Shown piece by piece: positions 8,957-15,468 of a stretch of 35,852 nucleotides of DNA. The notes beneath the pieces were generated by a model. That model made no database searches and had not been told where the DNA came from. It saw nothing but the letters and a program-made list of their open reading frames with translations. The stretch lies in assembly GCA_019245115.1 (NCBI GenBank), contig JAFARZ010000152.1:1-35852 (forward strand), given 5' to 3'. This DNA is from Streptosporangiaceae bacterium (GTDB lineage: Bacteria; Actinomycetota; Actinomycetes; Streptosporangiales; Streptosporangiaceae). The position numbers were made by a program, and so were the translations under genes. The first letter of the stretch is position 1; every line of letters starts with the position of its first letter.

Positions 8957-9096
8957 GCACAGCGCGGAAACTTTGTGCTGCGCGGAAGTTTACCGGCCGT
9001 ATTCGTACATTAAATTTCCGCTTAGCACGGATGTTCCGTCTTAATCAAAACCCCGTTCTATATTTATCGGACATTCAGGATAATCTGGCAACAGCG
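8957..9096 (+). repeat. Dispersed repeat R1, compact copy
   Basis: The right part (9002-9096) aligns without gaps to 26632-26726 with about 79 of 95 bases identical; ATGTTCCGTCTTAAT and TATCGGACATTCAGG are among the shared blocks. The left part (8957-8998) matches 26119-26160. Inside this copy GCGGAAGTTTA (8982-8992) and TAAATTTCCGC (9011-9021) form 11-bp inverted arms with one mismatch around 18 bp. It is AT-richer than its surroundings. It lies upstream of the WhiB-like gene. No transposase is present, and its origin and role are unknown. Confidence 0.8.
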
Positions 9097-9178
9097 GGAT
9101 TCGGACCGGCGGCTTCTGACATACATTCCGCCTGGCGGGTAGGAGAGGCCGACACTGCCGTTTCCGCAGGAGGTGATT

Positions 9179-10882
9179 GTGCCTGCCGCGACGACTTGCG
9201 CTCCGGCCAGCAAGAGTGCGGTCAGGCCAGCCCACCGGCACTGGACCAAGCGGGCAGCGTGCCAACGGCCCGAGGTGGATCCCGAGCTGTTCTTCCCGGT
9301 GAGCGAATCCGGTCCGGCGCTAGTGCAGGTGGCGATCGCGAAGGAGATCTGCGGCAGATGCCAGGCCCGCCACGGCTGCCTCGCATCAGCGCTGCGCCGC
9401 GGCGAGCCACACGGAATCTGGGGAGGCACTACTCCCGACGAGCGCCGCGGCCTGCGCGCCCGGCTCCGGCGATCTGGCTCGTACGCGAAATTACCCCGAT
9501 CCGGACATGGATCATGGCAGGTCGATCGGGGTAGAGGTCGCGGCATTGCCGAGCCGCGTCAGGCTGTATGTCTTCTCGACCCCGGCCAGCAGATTGTAGG
9601 CGTTGTACTGCCCGGAGTTCTGGCCACCGGTCACGGGCTTGCCGGTCAGCACGGCGTAGATGTGGCCGCCGCCCTTGGTGCCGCCTCGTCCGGTGCTGTC
9701 GCTGTGCTCGCCCTCGTCGAACATGATCAGCACGGCCACGTTGTTCGTGTCGTTGGCGGTCCATTTCTGGACCTGTTTCATTATCCAGGAGTCGCCGCGC
9801 TTCACCAGATCCGGGTCGGTCACGCACTGGGTGTAGTGGTGCTGGCTGGCGACCGAGGCGGACACACCGTGCATGTCGTCGCACAGGTTCGGCGTCACGA
9901 AGGACACGTCGGGCAGTTTCGACACGACCAGTGCGGAAAGCGGCTTGACATCGTCGCACTTGGCGGGGTTGTCAGCAATGGACGCGAACGGCATCGCCGG
10001 GTTGTGCCCGATCTTGTACTCGCCCGTCGCGCCGAAGAAGGTCGCCCCCTTGTAACACGCGGTGGGCACCGACTCCTCGTAGACGCCCCAGGTGTCGCCC
10101 GCGCCGCTGAGCTGGTCCCAGACCGTCGTGTTGCTGAACTGTCCGGCTTTGCTGGCGCCGCTGGCCAGCGCTTCGCCGACCGCGAACGCGGCGTAGTTGT
10201 TGAAGCTGCCATGCTTGACGCCGTAGAACTGGGTGAACTGCTCCGCCGACGAACTGGTCCACAGGGAGTTCAGGTAGGGAGCGTCGGGATTGCCCACGAT
10301 CTGGCCCAGGCTGTGATTCTCCAGGTAGACCACGATGAGCTTGGCGCTGCCGCTCGCCGGCCCGGCCAGAGTGGCAGACGCGGCGGACGTCGCGGACGCG
10401 CCCGCCGCGGACGCGCCCGCCGCGGTCAGCGGCAGCATGCCGAACGCGGCCACGGCGGCCAGCGCGAGTTTCGTCTTCATGAGCGTTCTCATTGGTACCC
10501 TGCCTTTCACGCCATTAAGTCCATGCTTGGCCAGCACGCCGGTGACCGGCTATCACATGGCTATGCGGCTGCCCTCAGCCGGGAAACGCGGATCGCATGC
10601 ATCGCTACCTGCGGCGACGCCGTTTGCTTAGGTAAACGGCAACCGTTGTTGCCTGCTGGAATGCCCGTACTACGGGAAATCCCGGATTACACGCTGCCGA
10701 TATGCGTCCAATCGGCGTTAACCGGGCTTTGTGGCTTGCAGACGGCTGGAGAAGTTGACGCTGATGCGGGGACCGGCAGGCGTTGCCTGCTTGGGCGGAG
10801 GGCGGCGGCTTCTTCGCCGGGCAGCCAGCAGGGAACGTACTCGATCCAGGAGGTCTCGTCCAGCTGGATCCGCTGGGCCTGA
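9179..10882 (+). CDS. WhiB-family iron-sulfur regulator, frame lacks a normal stop
   Basis: The first ~100 residues are a complete WhiB-like domain: HWTKRAAC, DPELFFP, the cluster-binding CGRCQARHGC (C-x2-C-x5-C after the first Cys), and the turn GIWGGTTPDER followed by a basic tail. Such proteins bind a [4Fe-4S] cluster and control development, redox response or antibiotic genes with a sigma factor. GTG 9179 is the start because AGGAGG (9168-9173) lies 5 nt before it; GTG 9173 overlaps that ribosome site. The domain ends near 9480, but no stop follows. The frame runs on, antisense through the whole phosphoesterase gene, to 10882 (567 residues). That extension is low-complexity shadow sequence, so I think the true stop was lost. 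Family members are normally about 80-130 residues. Confidence 0.75.
   Translation: MPAATTCAPASKSAVRPAHRHWTKRAACQRPEVDPELFFPVSESGPALVQVAIAKEICGRCQARHGCLASALRRGEPHGIWGGTTPDERRGLRARLRRSGSYAKLPRSGHGSWQVDRGRGRGIAEPRQAVCLLDPGQQIVGVVLPGVLATGHGLAGQHGVDVAAALGAASSGAVAVLALVEHDQHGHVVRVVGGPFLDLFHYPGVAALHQIRVGHALGVVVLAGDRGGHTVHVVAQVRRHEGHVGQFRHDQCGKRLDIVALGGVVSNGRERHRRVVPDLVLARRAEEGRPLVTRGGHRLLVDAPGVARAAELVPDRRVAELSGFAGAAGQRFADRERGVVVEAAMLDAVELGELLRRRTGPQGVQVGSVGIAHDLAQAVILQVDHDELGAAARRPGQSGRRGGRRGRARRGRARRGQRQHAERGHGGQREFRLHERSHWYPAFHAIKSMLGQHAGDRLSHGYAAALSRETRIACIATCGDAVCLGKRQPLLPAGMPVLREIPDYTLPICVQSALTGLCGLQTAGEVDADAGTGRRCLLGRRAAASSPGSQQGTYSIQEVSSSWIRWA
9512..10492 (-). CDS. Secreted phosphoesterase (phospholipase C/acid phosphatase-like)
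   Basis: Exported hydrolase of the phosphoesterase family (PF04185-like), which includes phospholipase C and acid phosphatases. ATG 10492 is preferred: GGCAGGG precedes it, and it gives a signal peptide MRTLMKTKLALAAVAAFG ending near ASAAGA; the frame is open to 10537. Family marks are IVVYLENHSLGQIVG with PYLNSL, the metal-site region KHGSFNNY, VTPNLCDDMHG, and LIMFDEGEHSD with a GGGHIYAVLTG strand near the end. Five cysteines suggest disulfides. Just after the signal region a 15-bp direct repeat encodes two ASAAG units. Length 326 fits the shorter actinobacterial members. Its 3' end is overlapped by the runaway WhiB frame on the other strand. Confidence 0.88.
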   Translation of the reverse strand: MRTLMKTKLALAAVAAFGMLPLTAAGASAAGASATSAASATLAGPASGSAKLIVVYLENHSLGQIVGNPDAPYLNSLWTSSSAEQFTQFYGVKHGSFNNYAAFAVGEALASGASKAGQFSNTTVWDQLSGAGDTWGVYEESVPTACYKGATFFGATGEYKIGHNPAMPFASIADNPAKCDDVKPLSALVVSKLPDVSFVTPNLCDDMHGVSASVASQHHYTQCVTDPDLVKRGDSWIMKQVQKWTANDTNNVAVLIMFDEGEHSDSTGRGGTKGGGHIYAVLTGKPVTGGQNSGQYNAYNLLAGVEKTYSLTRLGNAATSTPIDLP

Positions 10883-10899
10883 CCCGCGAACAGGTTCAC
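10687..10899 (-). pseudogene. N-terminal stub of an AlkB-like DNA dioxygenase
   Basis: A 70-residue frame beginning MNLFAGQAQRIQLDETSW and continuing with a segment like the GRGAWVDHLPGWL start of actinobacterial AlkB-type 2-oxoglutarate/iron dioxygenases. After PCWLPGEEAAA the similarity stops; what follows is unrelated, and neither the HxD nor RxxxxxR active-site motifs occur. Its GTG start overlaps the stop of the upstream Ada-AlkA gene (GTGA, 10896-10899), so the two were translationally coupled. AlkB normally has about 200 residues, so this is a truncated relic. The bases below it (10538-10686) hold only small hairpins, such as GGCAAC-CGTT-GTTGCC at 10638-10653. Confidence 0.6.
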
Positions 10900-11987
10900 G
10901 CGGGTATCGCCGGTTGCTCGCTGAGCCGTGTGGCCGCCAGGGCGGTGATCGCGGCTGCCTCGGGCTCGGGCAGTCCTAGCGGCCGCAGGCTGTCCGGGGT
11001 CACCGCGCCAGGGTGGGGGAAGGTGCGGGTCAGGCCGTCGGGAAGGCCGGGCGCCGGGCCGCCCAGAAGGGTGATGAAAGCCTTCAGCAGCCGGTCACGT
11101 TCCGGCTGGCCGGACAGGATCGTCCACACGCCCGCCTCGAACTCGTCCCACAAGCCGGGAACGAGGATGCCGCCACGGCCCGGGACGCGGACCCCGTGAT
11201 CGGCGTCGACAGCCAGCAGCCGCCCGACCCGCTCGACCACGTGAATGAGGCCCTCCCAGTACGGCAGGTGGACGCTCAGCAGCAGAAACTCCGGCTCGCC
11301 GGGAAATACCTCGATGAGGCCGGGGGCGCCGGCCATGGTGATCGTGCGGCGGTAGGTGTCCCCGGACACCGTTTCGACAAAGGGCAGCGCCCGGGCGGTG
11401 AGGAAGGACCGTACCGCGGCCCAGTCGTAGCCGGGCCGCACCGGAAGCCGCAGCGTGAGGCCGCCATCGGCGGCGAGCCGGTCGGCCTTGCGCCGTCGCG
11501 CGCGCAGTTCGCCGGGCGAGGCCCGGAACACCTCCCGCATGGCCCGGTTGAACTGGCGCAGGCTGCCGAATCCGGACGCGAACGCCACGTCGAGCAGGGC
11601 GAGGTCGGTGTCATCCAGCAGACGCCGCGCGAAGTGCGCTCGCCTGGACCGGGCCAGCTGGTCCGGGCTCGCACCCAGGTGCTGGAGGAACAACCTGCGC
11701 AGGTGGCGCGGCGACATGCCGATGCGCTGGGCGAGCGCGGCCTCGGTGCCGCCATCATCCAGCGCGCCGCCGATGATCATCTGAACGGCCTCGCAGACGA
11801 TCTCCGGCGCGCTGGATCCCACCGGGCTGGATGTCCGGTACGGACGGCACCGCCGGCACGCGCGGAACCCAGCCGCCTCGGCGGCGGCAGCCGAGGCGAA
11901 GGTCCGCGTGTTCCGTGGCAACGGCCGCGCGGCGCATCCCGGCCGGCAGTAGATGCCAGTGGTGACGACAGCGGAAAAGACGGTCAC
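10896..11987 (-). CDS. Ada-AlkA alkylation-repair fusion lacking the glycosylase motif
   Basis: Fusion of the Ada zinc domain (methyl acceptor), an AraC-type helix-turn-helix and a 3-methyladenine glycosylase. Seen with start GTG 11987: the Cys4 site C14, C18 (GIYCRPGC), C44, C47 (CRRC); the HTH over about 75-165 (GMSPRHLRRLFLQHLGASPDQLARSRR is the typical core); then the AlkA N-domain (GYDWAAVRSFLTARALP). The expected helix-hairpin-helix LPGxGPWTA and catalytic Asp are absent: the protein ends at LPEPEAAAITALAATRLSEQ, about 120 residues early. The N-terminus also lacks the usual ~15 residues before FSAVVTTG. AGGAGG lies 12 nt before GTG 11987; the frame is open to TTG 12053, which is inside a palindrome. 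The repair function is probably lost; regulatory methyl transfer could remain. Confidence 0.78.
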   Translation of the reverse strand: MTVFSAVVTTGIYCRPGCAARPLPRNTRTFASAAAAEAAGFRACRRCRPYRTSSPVGSSAPEIVCEAVQMIIGGALDDGGTEAALAQRIGMSPRHLRRLFLQHLGASPDQLARSRRAHFARRLLDDTDLALLDVAFASGFGSLRQFNRAMREVFRASPGELRARRRKADRLAADGGLTLRLPVRPGYDWAAVRSFLTARALPFVETVSGDTYRRTITMAGAPGLIEVFPGEPEFLLLSVHLPYWEGLIHVVERVGRLLAVDADHGVRVPGRGGILVPGLWDEFEAGVWTILSGQPERDRLLKAFITLLGGPAPGLPDGLTRTFPHPGAVTPDSLRPLGLPEPEAAAITALAATRLSEQPAIPA

Positions 11988-12022
11988 GGCCCAGGTATAC
12001 CTCCTCGTCCCGGCGGATCGCT

Positions 12023-12070
12023 GGCCAGATCCGGACACCTTCCACCGGATCAACGTGTCCGGATCTGGCC
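12023..12070. promoter_or_regulatory. Perfect 16-bp inverted repeat between divergent genes
   Basis: GGCCAGATCCGGACAC (12023-12038) and GTGTCCGGATCTGGCC (12055-12070) are perfectly complementary around a 16-nt spacer. The repeat lies just upstream of the ribosome site of the Ada-AlkA gene and about 60 bp upstream of the monooxygenase-like gene. It could be an operator for both or a transcript hairpin. A second small repeat, GCTTGA/TCAAGC (12096-12120), follows on the monooxygenase side. Confidence 0.6.
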
Positions 12071-12133
12071 GGACTTCCGGGATCGGCGCGTGAATGCTTG
12101 ACCTTCGTAACCGATCAAGCGAAGGAGTCCACC

Positions 12134-12430
12134 GTGCTGGTGAAGGTGTTTCCCATCAAGCTCAAGGACGGGATGCAAGCCGAGGTCGAGGAGATCGTGC
12201 GTGAGTTCGCGCCGAAAGGTCCGGGCAGTGAGGAGGGAACCCTCTCGTTCCGCGTGTACCGCGACCCGGCCAAGCCGGACTACCTGCTGTTCGTCGAGCA
12301 TTTCGCCGACCAGGCGGCATACGACGAGCACACCAGCTCGGCCGCGTACCGGGACCTGATCGAGGGGCGGTTCGCGGACCGGATCGTCGAGTTCACCGAG
12401 ATCGACCACGAGCTGGTCGTCGCGCTGTGA
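12134..12430 (+). CDS. Small ABM-domain protein (putative quinol monooxygenase type)
   Basis: A 98-residue protein with the antibiotic-biosynthesis-monooxygenase fold (dimeric alpha-beta barrel): LVKVFPIKLKDGMQAEVEEIV, then EEGTLSFRVYRDP and YLLFVEHFADQAAYDEHTSS. Such cofactor-free proteins oxidise quinols or act as binding partners; the substrate is unknown. GTG 12134 is chosen over the frame opening at 12098 because AGGAG (12123-12127) lies 6 nt before it and the domain begins there. Its stop overlaps the next start (GTGA), so the two genes form an operon and are probably translationally coupled. Confidence 0.88.
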   Translation: MLVKVFPIKLKDGMQAEVEEIVREFAPKGPGSEEGTLSFRVYRDPAKPDYLLFVEHFADQAAYDEHTSSAAYRDLIEGRFADRIVEFTEIDHELVVAL

Positions 12431-13236
12431 ACCAGCCCGGCTATGACGCCGAACTGTTCGCGAGCCTGCACCAGCGCGGCGATCCGCTGCTACTGGCCAA
12501 TGCCTGGGATGTCGCCTCGGCGGTCGCGATCGCGTCCGCCGGGGCGAAGGCGATCGCCACGACCAGCGCCGGTGTCGCCTGGTCGCTCGGCGTGCCGGAC
12601 GGGGCGGACCTCGGCGCCGACCGCGCCGCCGCGGTGATCCGCCGGATCACCGCGGCGGTCCCGGTACCGGTGTCCGCCGACATCGAAGCCGGATACGGCC
12701 ACTCCCCCGAAGCCGTCGCGGCAACCGTCGCCGCCGTGGCCGGCGCGGGCGCGGTTGGCGTGAACATCGAGGACCGACGCGACTCGTCGCTGTTCGAGCC
12801 GGGCCAGCAAGCGGAGCGGCTCGCCGCCGCCCGCGCCGCGACGGACGGCATCCCGGTCTGGATCAACGCACGGACCGACGTGTTCCTCACCGGCGCGTAT
12901 TCCACCACATCCGCGGGAGTAGCGGCCGCGCTGCGGCGGGCCGCCGTGTATGCGGAGGCGGGAGCGGACAGCCTGTTCGTCCCGGGACTGACCGACCTCG
13001 CGGCGATCGCCGACCTGGCGGCCGGACCGCTACCCGTGGCGGTTATGGTCTGGCCCGGCGCGCCGACCGTGGCCCAGCTCACCGCCGCGGGCGTCGTCCG
13101 TATCAGCCTCGGCTCCGCGATTGCCCAGGCCGCCTACGGGCTCGCCGAGCGCGCCGCCACCGAACTGTTCACCACCGGTACCTACGACTCCAGCTCAGCA
13201 GGGATCAGCTATACAGCCATGAACGACGCGCTATAG
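12427..13236 (+). CDS. Isocitrate lyase/PEP-mutase family enzyme
   Basis: A 269-residue TIM-barrel enzyme of the isocitrate lyase/phosphoenolpyruvate mutase superfamily. Visible marks: LLLANAWDVASAVAIASAGAKAIATTS (strands 1-2), the metal-binding DIEAGYG, VGVNIEDRR, and VWINARTDVFL. This short type usually cleaves or rearranges C-C or C-P bonds of 2-oxo acids (2-methylisocitrate lyase- or oxaloacetase-like). The KKCGH loop of true isocitrate lyase is absent. It overlaps the ABM gene by 4 nt. The exact substrate cannot be read from sequence. Confidence 0.9.
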   Translation: MNQPGYDAELFASLHQRGDPLLLANAWDVASAVAIASAGAKAIATTSAGVAWSLGVPDGADLGADRAAAVIRRITAAVPVPVSADIEAGYGHSPEAVAATVAAVAGAGAVGVNIEDRRDSSLFEPGQQAERLAAARAATDGIPVWINARTDVFLTGAYSTTSAGVAAALRRAAVYAEAGADSLFVPGLTDLAAIADLAAGPLPVAVMVWPGAPTVAQLTAAGVVRISLGSAIAQAAYGLAERAATELFTTGTYDSSSAGISYTAMNDAL

Positions 13237-13257
13237 TCCGCCCGGAGCCCCGTTGCG

Positions 13258-13274
13258 TGCTAGCATTGATAGCA
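13258..13274. promoter_or_regulatory. Candidate operator of the toxin-antitoxin pair
   Basis: The 17-bp near-palindrome TGCTAGCATTGATAGCA has half-sites TGCTAGCA and TGATAGCA with one mismatch. It lies 19 bp before the antitoxin start. As I recall, the gonococcal FitAB complex binds half-sites TGCTATCA/TGATAGCA, which this closely resembles. Autoregulation by the toxin-antitoxin complex is the likely role. Confidence 0.6.
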
Positions 13275-13292
13275 AGCGGAAGGGCCGGTGTC

Positions 13293-13538
13293 ATGGCGGC
13301 GATTAGTATCAGGAACCTGGATGAGTGGGTCATCGAGAGGATTCGTGTCCGCGCGGCGGAGCACGGTCGCTCGATGGAGGCCGAGGTGCGGTCCATACTC
13401 GTGGACGTGGCGCGCGAGCCCGGCACCGAGTACGGACTGGGCGACCAGATTCACGCGCTCTTTGAGGGCATCGGCGATGATTTCGAGATCCCCGAGCGCC
13501 GCAGGGACCTTCCCCGCGCCGCAGAGTTCGACCTGTGA
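13293..13538 (+). CDS. FitA/VapB-type antitoxin
   Basis: An 81-residue ribbon-helix-helix antitoxin: MAAISIRNLDEWVIERIRVRAAEHGRSMEAEVRSIL is the canonical FitA/StbC DNA-binding domain. The C-terminal half (GLGDQIHALFEGIGDDFEIP..RDLPRA) is the arm that inserts into and blocks the PIN toxin. ATG 13293 is chosen because GGAAGGG lies 8 nt upstream; the frame opens at 13257 but that GTG precedes the operator palindrome. Its stop overlaps the toxin start (GTGA), a typical coupled pair. Confidence 0.93.
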   Translation: MAAISIRNLDEWVIERIRVRAAEHGRSMEAEVRSILVDVAREPGTEYGLGDQIHALFEGIGDDFEIPERRRDLPRAAEFDL

Positions 13539-13960
13539 TCATCCTCGACACCGACGTCGTCTCCGAGCTGATCCGCGCCGCGCCTGATCCCGGCGTGCGG
13601 GCCTGGGTCAACTCCCGCCCCTCGACCCAGGTCGCGACGACGGCGATCACGGCCGCCGAGCTGCACTTCGGAGTGGCCCGTCTCCCAGCCGGCCAGCGCA
13701 GGCAGCGACTGGCGGTCGCCGTCAGCGCCCTGCTGAACGATGCGCTGCGGGGCCGGATAGCGCCCTTCGACGAGCGCGCCGCACGCCGGTACGCGGACGT
13801 CGTCACGGGGCGGGAGCGCGTCGGCCGCCCCATCGGGGTTCCCGAGGCCCAGATCGCGGCCATCTGCCGGGAACTCGGCGCCGTCCTGGCGACCCGCAAC
13901 ATCAAGGACTTCGAGGAGACAGGAGTCGAACTGGTCGACCCCTGGCAGGTCGGCACATAA
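13535..13960 (+). CDS. VapC/FitB-type PIN-domain ribonuclease toxin
   Basis: A 141-residue PIN-domain toxin, expected to cleave RNA (tRNA or rRNA) when free of its antitoxin. Acidic residues: D5 (MIILDTDVVSEL), E42 (TAAELHFGVARL), position 104 and D125 (TRNIKDFEETGVELVDPW). At position 104 the family has Asp in DAQIAAI, but here it is Glu (PEAQIAAI), a conservative change that may lower metal binding. Length and domain order match FitB. The GTG start overlaps the antitoxin stop. Confidence 0.92.
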   Translation: MIILDTDVVSELIRAAPDPGVRAWVNSRPSTQVATTAITAAELHFGVARLPAGQRRQRLAVAVSALLNDALRGRIAPFDERAARRYADVVTGRERVGRPIGVPEAQIAAICRELGAVLATRNIKDFEETGVELVDPWQVGT

Positions 13961-13996
13961 GACCCGGACGCGGCAAGGGCTGGCCGCGGGGGCCGC

Positions 13997-14866
13997 TCAG
14001 CATTTGGCCGGTGCCGATGGTCGGCAATGTGAGCGGGCTGACGGCGCAGTGCTCGCGGAATGGAGTTTGGCGGCCGGGGTTGCCATGACGAGCCCCAGCG
14101 CTGCCACCGGGGTGGTCAGGACAGGATCATCGCGAAGAACCAGCTGCTGAAGCTGGCGCAGGTTCGGGCCGGGCTCCAGTCCTAGCTCGGCGATGGTGGC
14201 CTCACGGCCCGTGTGGTAATGGCTGAGGGCGTCCGCGCGGCAGCCCATCCGGTAGAGCGCCAGCATGCAGAGGGCACGCATCCGCTCACGAAGAGGATGG
14301 CTGATCAGCAACTCCCCCAGGTCGGCGGCCACCGTTTCATATCTGTCCAGCGCCAGATCGGCCTCGGCGCTGGCTTCCAAGGCCTGCAGATGCCGCTCGT
14401 TCAGCGCGTCGGCGACGGTCCTGATCGCCGCCGACGACACGTCCGCGAACGGCTGGCCCCGCCACAGGGCAAGCGCTCCGCGAAACAGCTCCGCAGCCGT
14501 CTGCGCGTCTTGCCTGTTCAGTGCCTGCCTCCCGCGCGCGGTAAGTCCCTTGAACTCGGCCAGGTCAACGCAGACGCCATAGCTGGCCAGCCGATAGCCC
14601 GGAGTGGTCGTGGTCAGCAGGGAAGAACTCCCGGGCGCCACGCGGTCGAATTCCTCGCGGAGCGCCCAGACATGGGCATACAGCTTTGTCCGGGCCGTCC
14701 GGGGTGGTTCGTCGCCCCACACGACATCCACCAGCCGCGGCACCGATACGATCTGGCCGAGGTCAAGAACGAGTGCGGCGAGCAGCGCCCGCTGTCGCTG
14801 ACCGGCCAGCCGTACGAACGCACCTGACTGGGTAACCGCCATGGGCCCGAGGACGTCGACGCGCAT
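13997..14866 (-). CDS. SARP-family regulator, short form
   Basis: A 289-residue activator with only the two core SARP domains: OmpR-like winged helix (MRVDVLGPMAV, LAGQRQRALLAALVLDLGQIVSVPRLVDVVWGDEPPRTARTKLYAHVWALR) and the BTAD (about 100-250, LELGLEPGPNLRQLQQLVLRDD-like end). Proteins of this size (ActII-ORF4, RedD type) are pathway-specific activators located inside the cluster they control. It lies 119 bp downstream of the signal peptidase gene on the same strand, so it may be co-transcribed with, and activate, the cysteine-rich-peptide operon. ATG 14866 is preceded by AAGGGAATGGAAG. The last 40 residues are Ala/Ser-rich and unlike the family. Confidence 0.93.
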   Translation of the reverse strand: MRVDVLGPMAVTQSGAFVRLAGQRQRALLAALVLDLGQIVSVPRLVDVVWGDEPPRTARTKLYAHVWALREEFDRVAPGSSSLLTTTTPGYRLASYGVCVDLAEFKGLTARGRQALNRQDAQTAAELFRGALALWRGQPFADVSSAAIRTVADALNERHLQALEASAEADLALDRYETVAADLGELLISHPLRERMRALCMLALYRMGCRADALSHYHTGREATIAELGLEPGPNLRQLQQLVLRDDPVLTTPVAALGLVMATPAAKLHSASTAPSARSHCRPSAPAKC

Positions 14867-14985
14867 CTTCCATTCCCTTCAAGACTTCACGAACACGGCA
14901 AGTCCAGGGAAACGTGCTCCAATGGCGGCGCGTTGGGATGTCGCTGGGATTCTGCGGGGAAGGGGGACGTCAGCGCCACCAGAAA

Positions 14986-15453
14986 TCAGCGGAGGGCGGC
15001 GATCCTCCGGACCACGGGTCCGAGCACGTTATCGGCGGGTATGAAACCCCATTCCCGTGAATCGCTCCCGTCCCGATTGTCGGCCGATACAAGAAGCATC
15101 CCGGACGGGACCACGGGCATTCCACCGGTCGCTCGCAGCATCGCTTCGGGGACAGCCGCGCCCGGCAGTGCGGCCACACGCTTGATGACCCAGCCGTTCC
15201 GGGTGACTCCCGGAGTCAGCGGCCACAGCAGGCGTGACGGAGAGGAAACCATCGGGGGACGGAACACGATCAGCGCTCCGACCTGCAGCCGCCGCCCGAT
15301 CCCATGCCGGATCAGGACACGGTCACCAGGATAAAGGGTCGGGAGCATGCTGCCACCTCGCACGGTGATGACCGTGAATTGCCGCCGGAGCAGCACCATG
15401 CCGAGGACCGAGGGCAGCGCCACCGCGACCGCGAGGACCGCCACAGAAGTCAC
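14986..15453 (-). CDS. S26-family signal peptidase (operon-dedicated)
   Basis: A 155-residue membrane-anchored type I signal peptidase. One N-terminal helix (residues about 3-22) is followed by the catalytic serine in GGSMLPTLYPGD (Ser35), the general-base lysine in GWVIKRVAALPG (Lys91), and the C-terminal box SADNRDGSDSREWGFIP. It is shorter than housekeeping LepB and resembles small accessory signal peptidases in peptide-export clusters. GTG 15453 has a good ribosome site (GGAGAAGGG) 15 nt after the ABC exporter stop. The exporter lacks its own peptidase domain, so this enzyme is the best candidate for removing the leader of the eight-cysteine peptide, after the Ala-Gly-Ala before its first cysteine. 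Confidence 0.92.
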   Translation of the reverse strand: MTSVAVLAVAVALPSVLGMVLLRRQFTVITVRGGSMLPTLYPGDRVLIRHGIGRRLQVGALIVFRPPMVSSPSRLLWPLTPGVTRNGWVIKRVAALPGAAVPEAMLRATGGMPVVPSGMLLVSADNRDGSDSREWGFIPADNVLGPVVRRIAALR

Positions 15454-15468
15454 GACAACCCTTCTCCT

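Noticed and set aside
9002..9096. R1 repeat as conserved coding sequence (RMFRLN-NPV--LSDIQ in both copies)
   Set aside because: No start or ribosome site, frames continue into unrelated sequence, and mismatches are not concentrated at third positions.
9173..9178. GTG 9173 as the WhiB start
   Set aside because: It overlaps the AGGAGG ribosome site; GTG 9179 has the right spacing.
11755..12045. Alternative frame giving the missing N-terminus of Ada-AlkA by frameshift
   Set aside because: IRRDEEVYLGRDRLF only loosely resembles the Ada start; an N-terminal truncation with start GTG 11987 is simpler.
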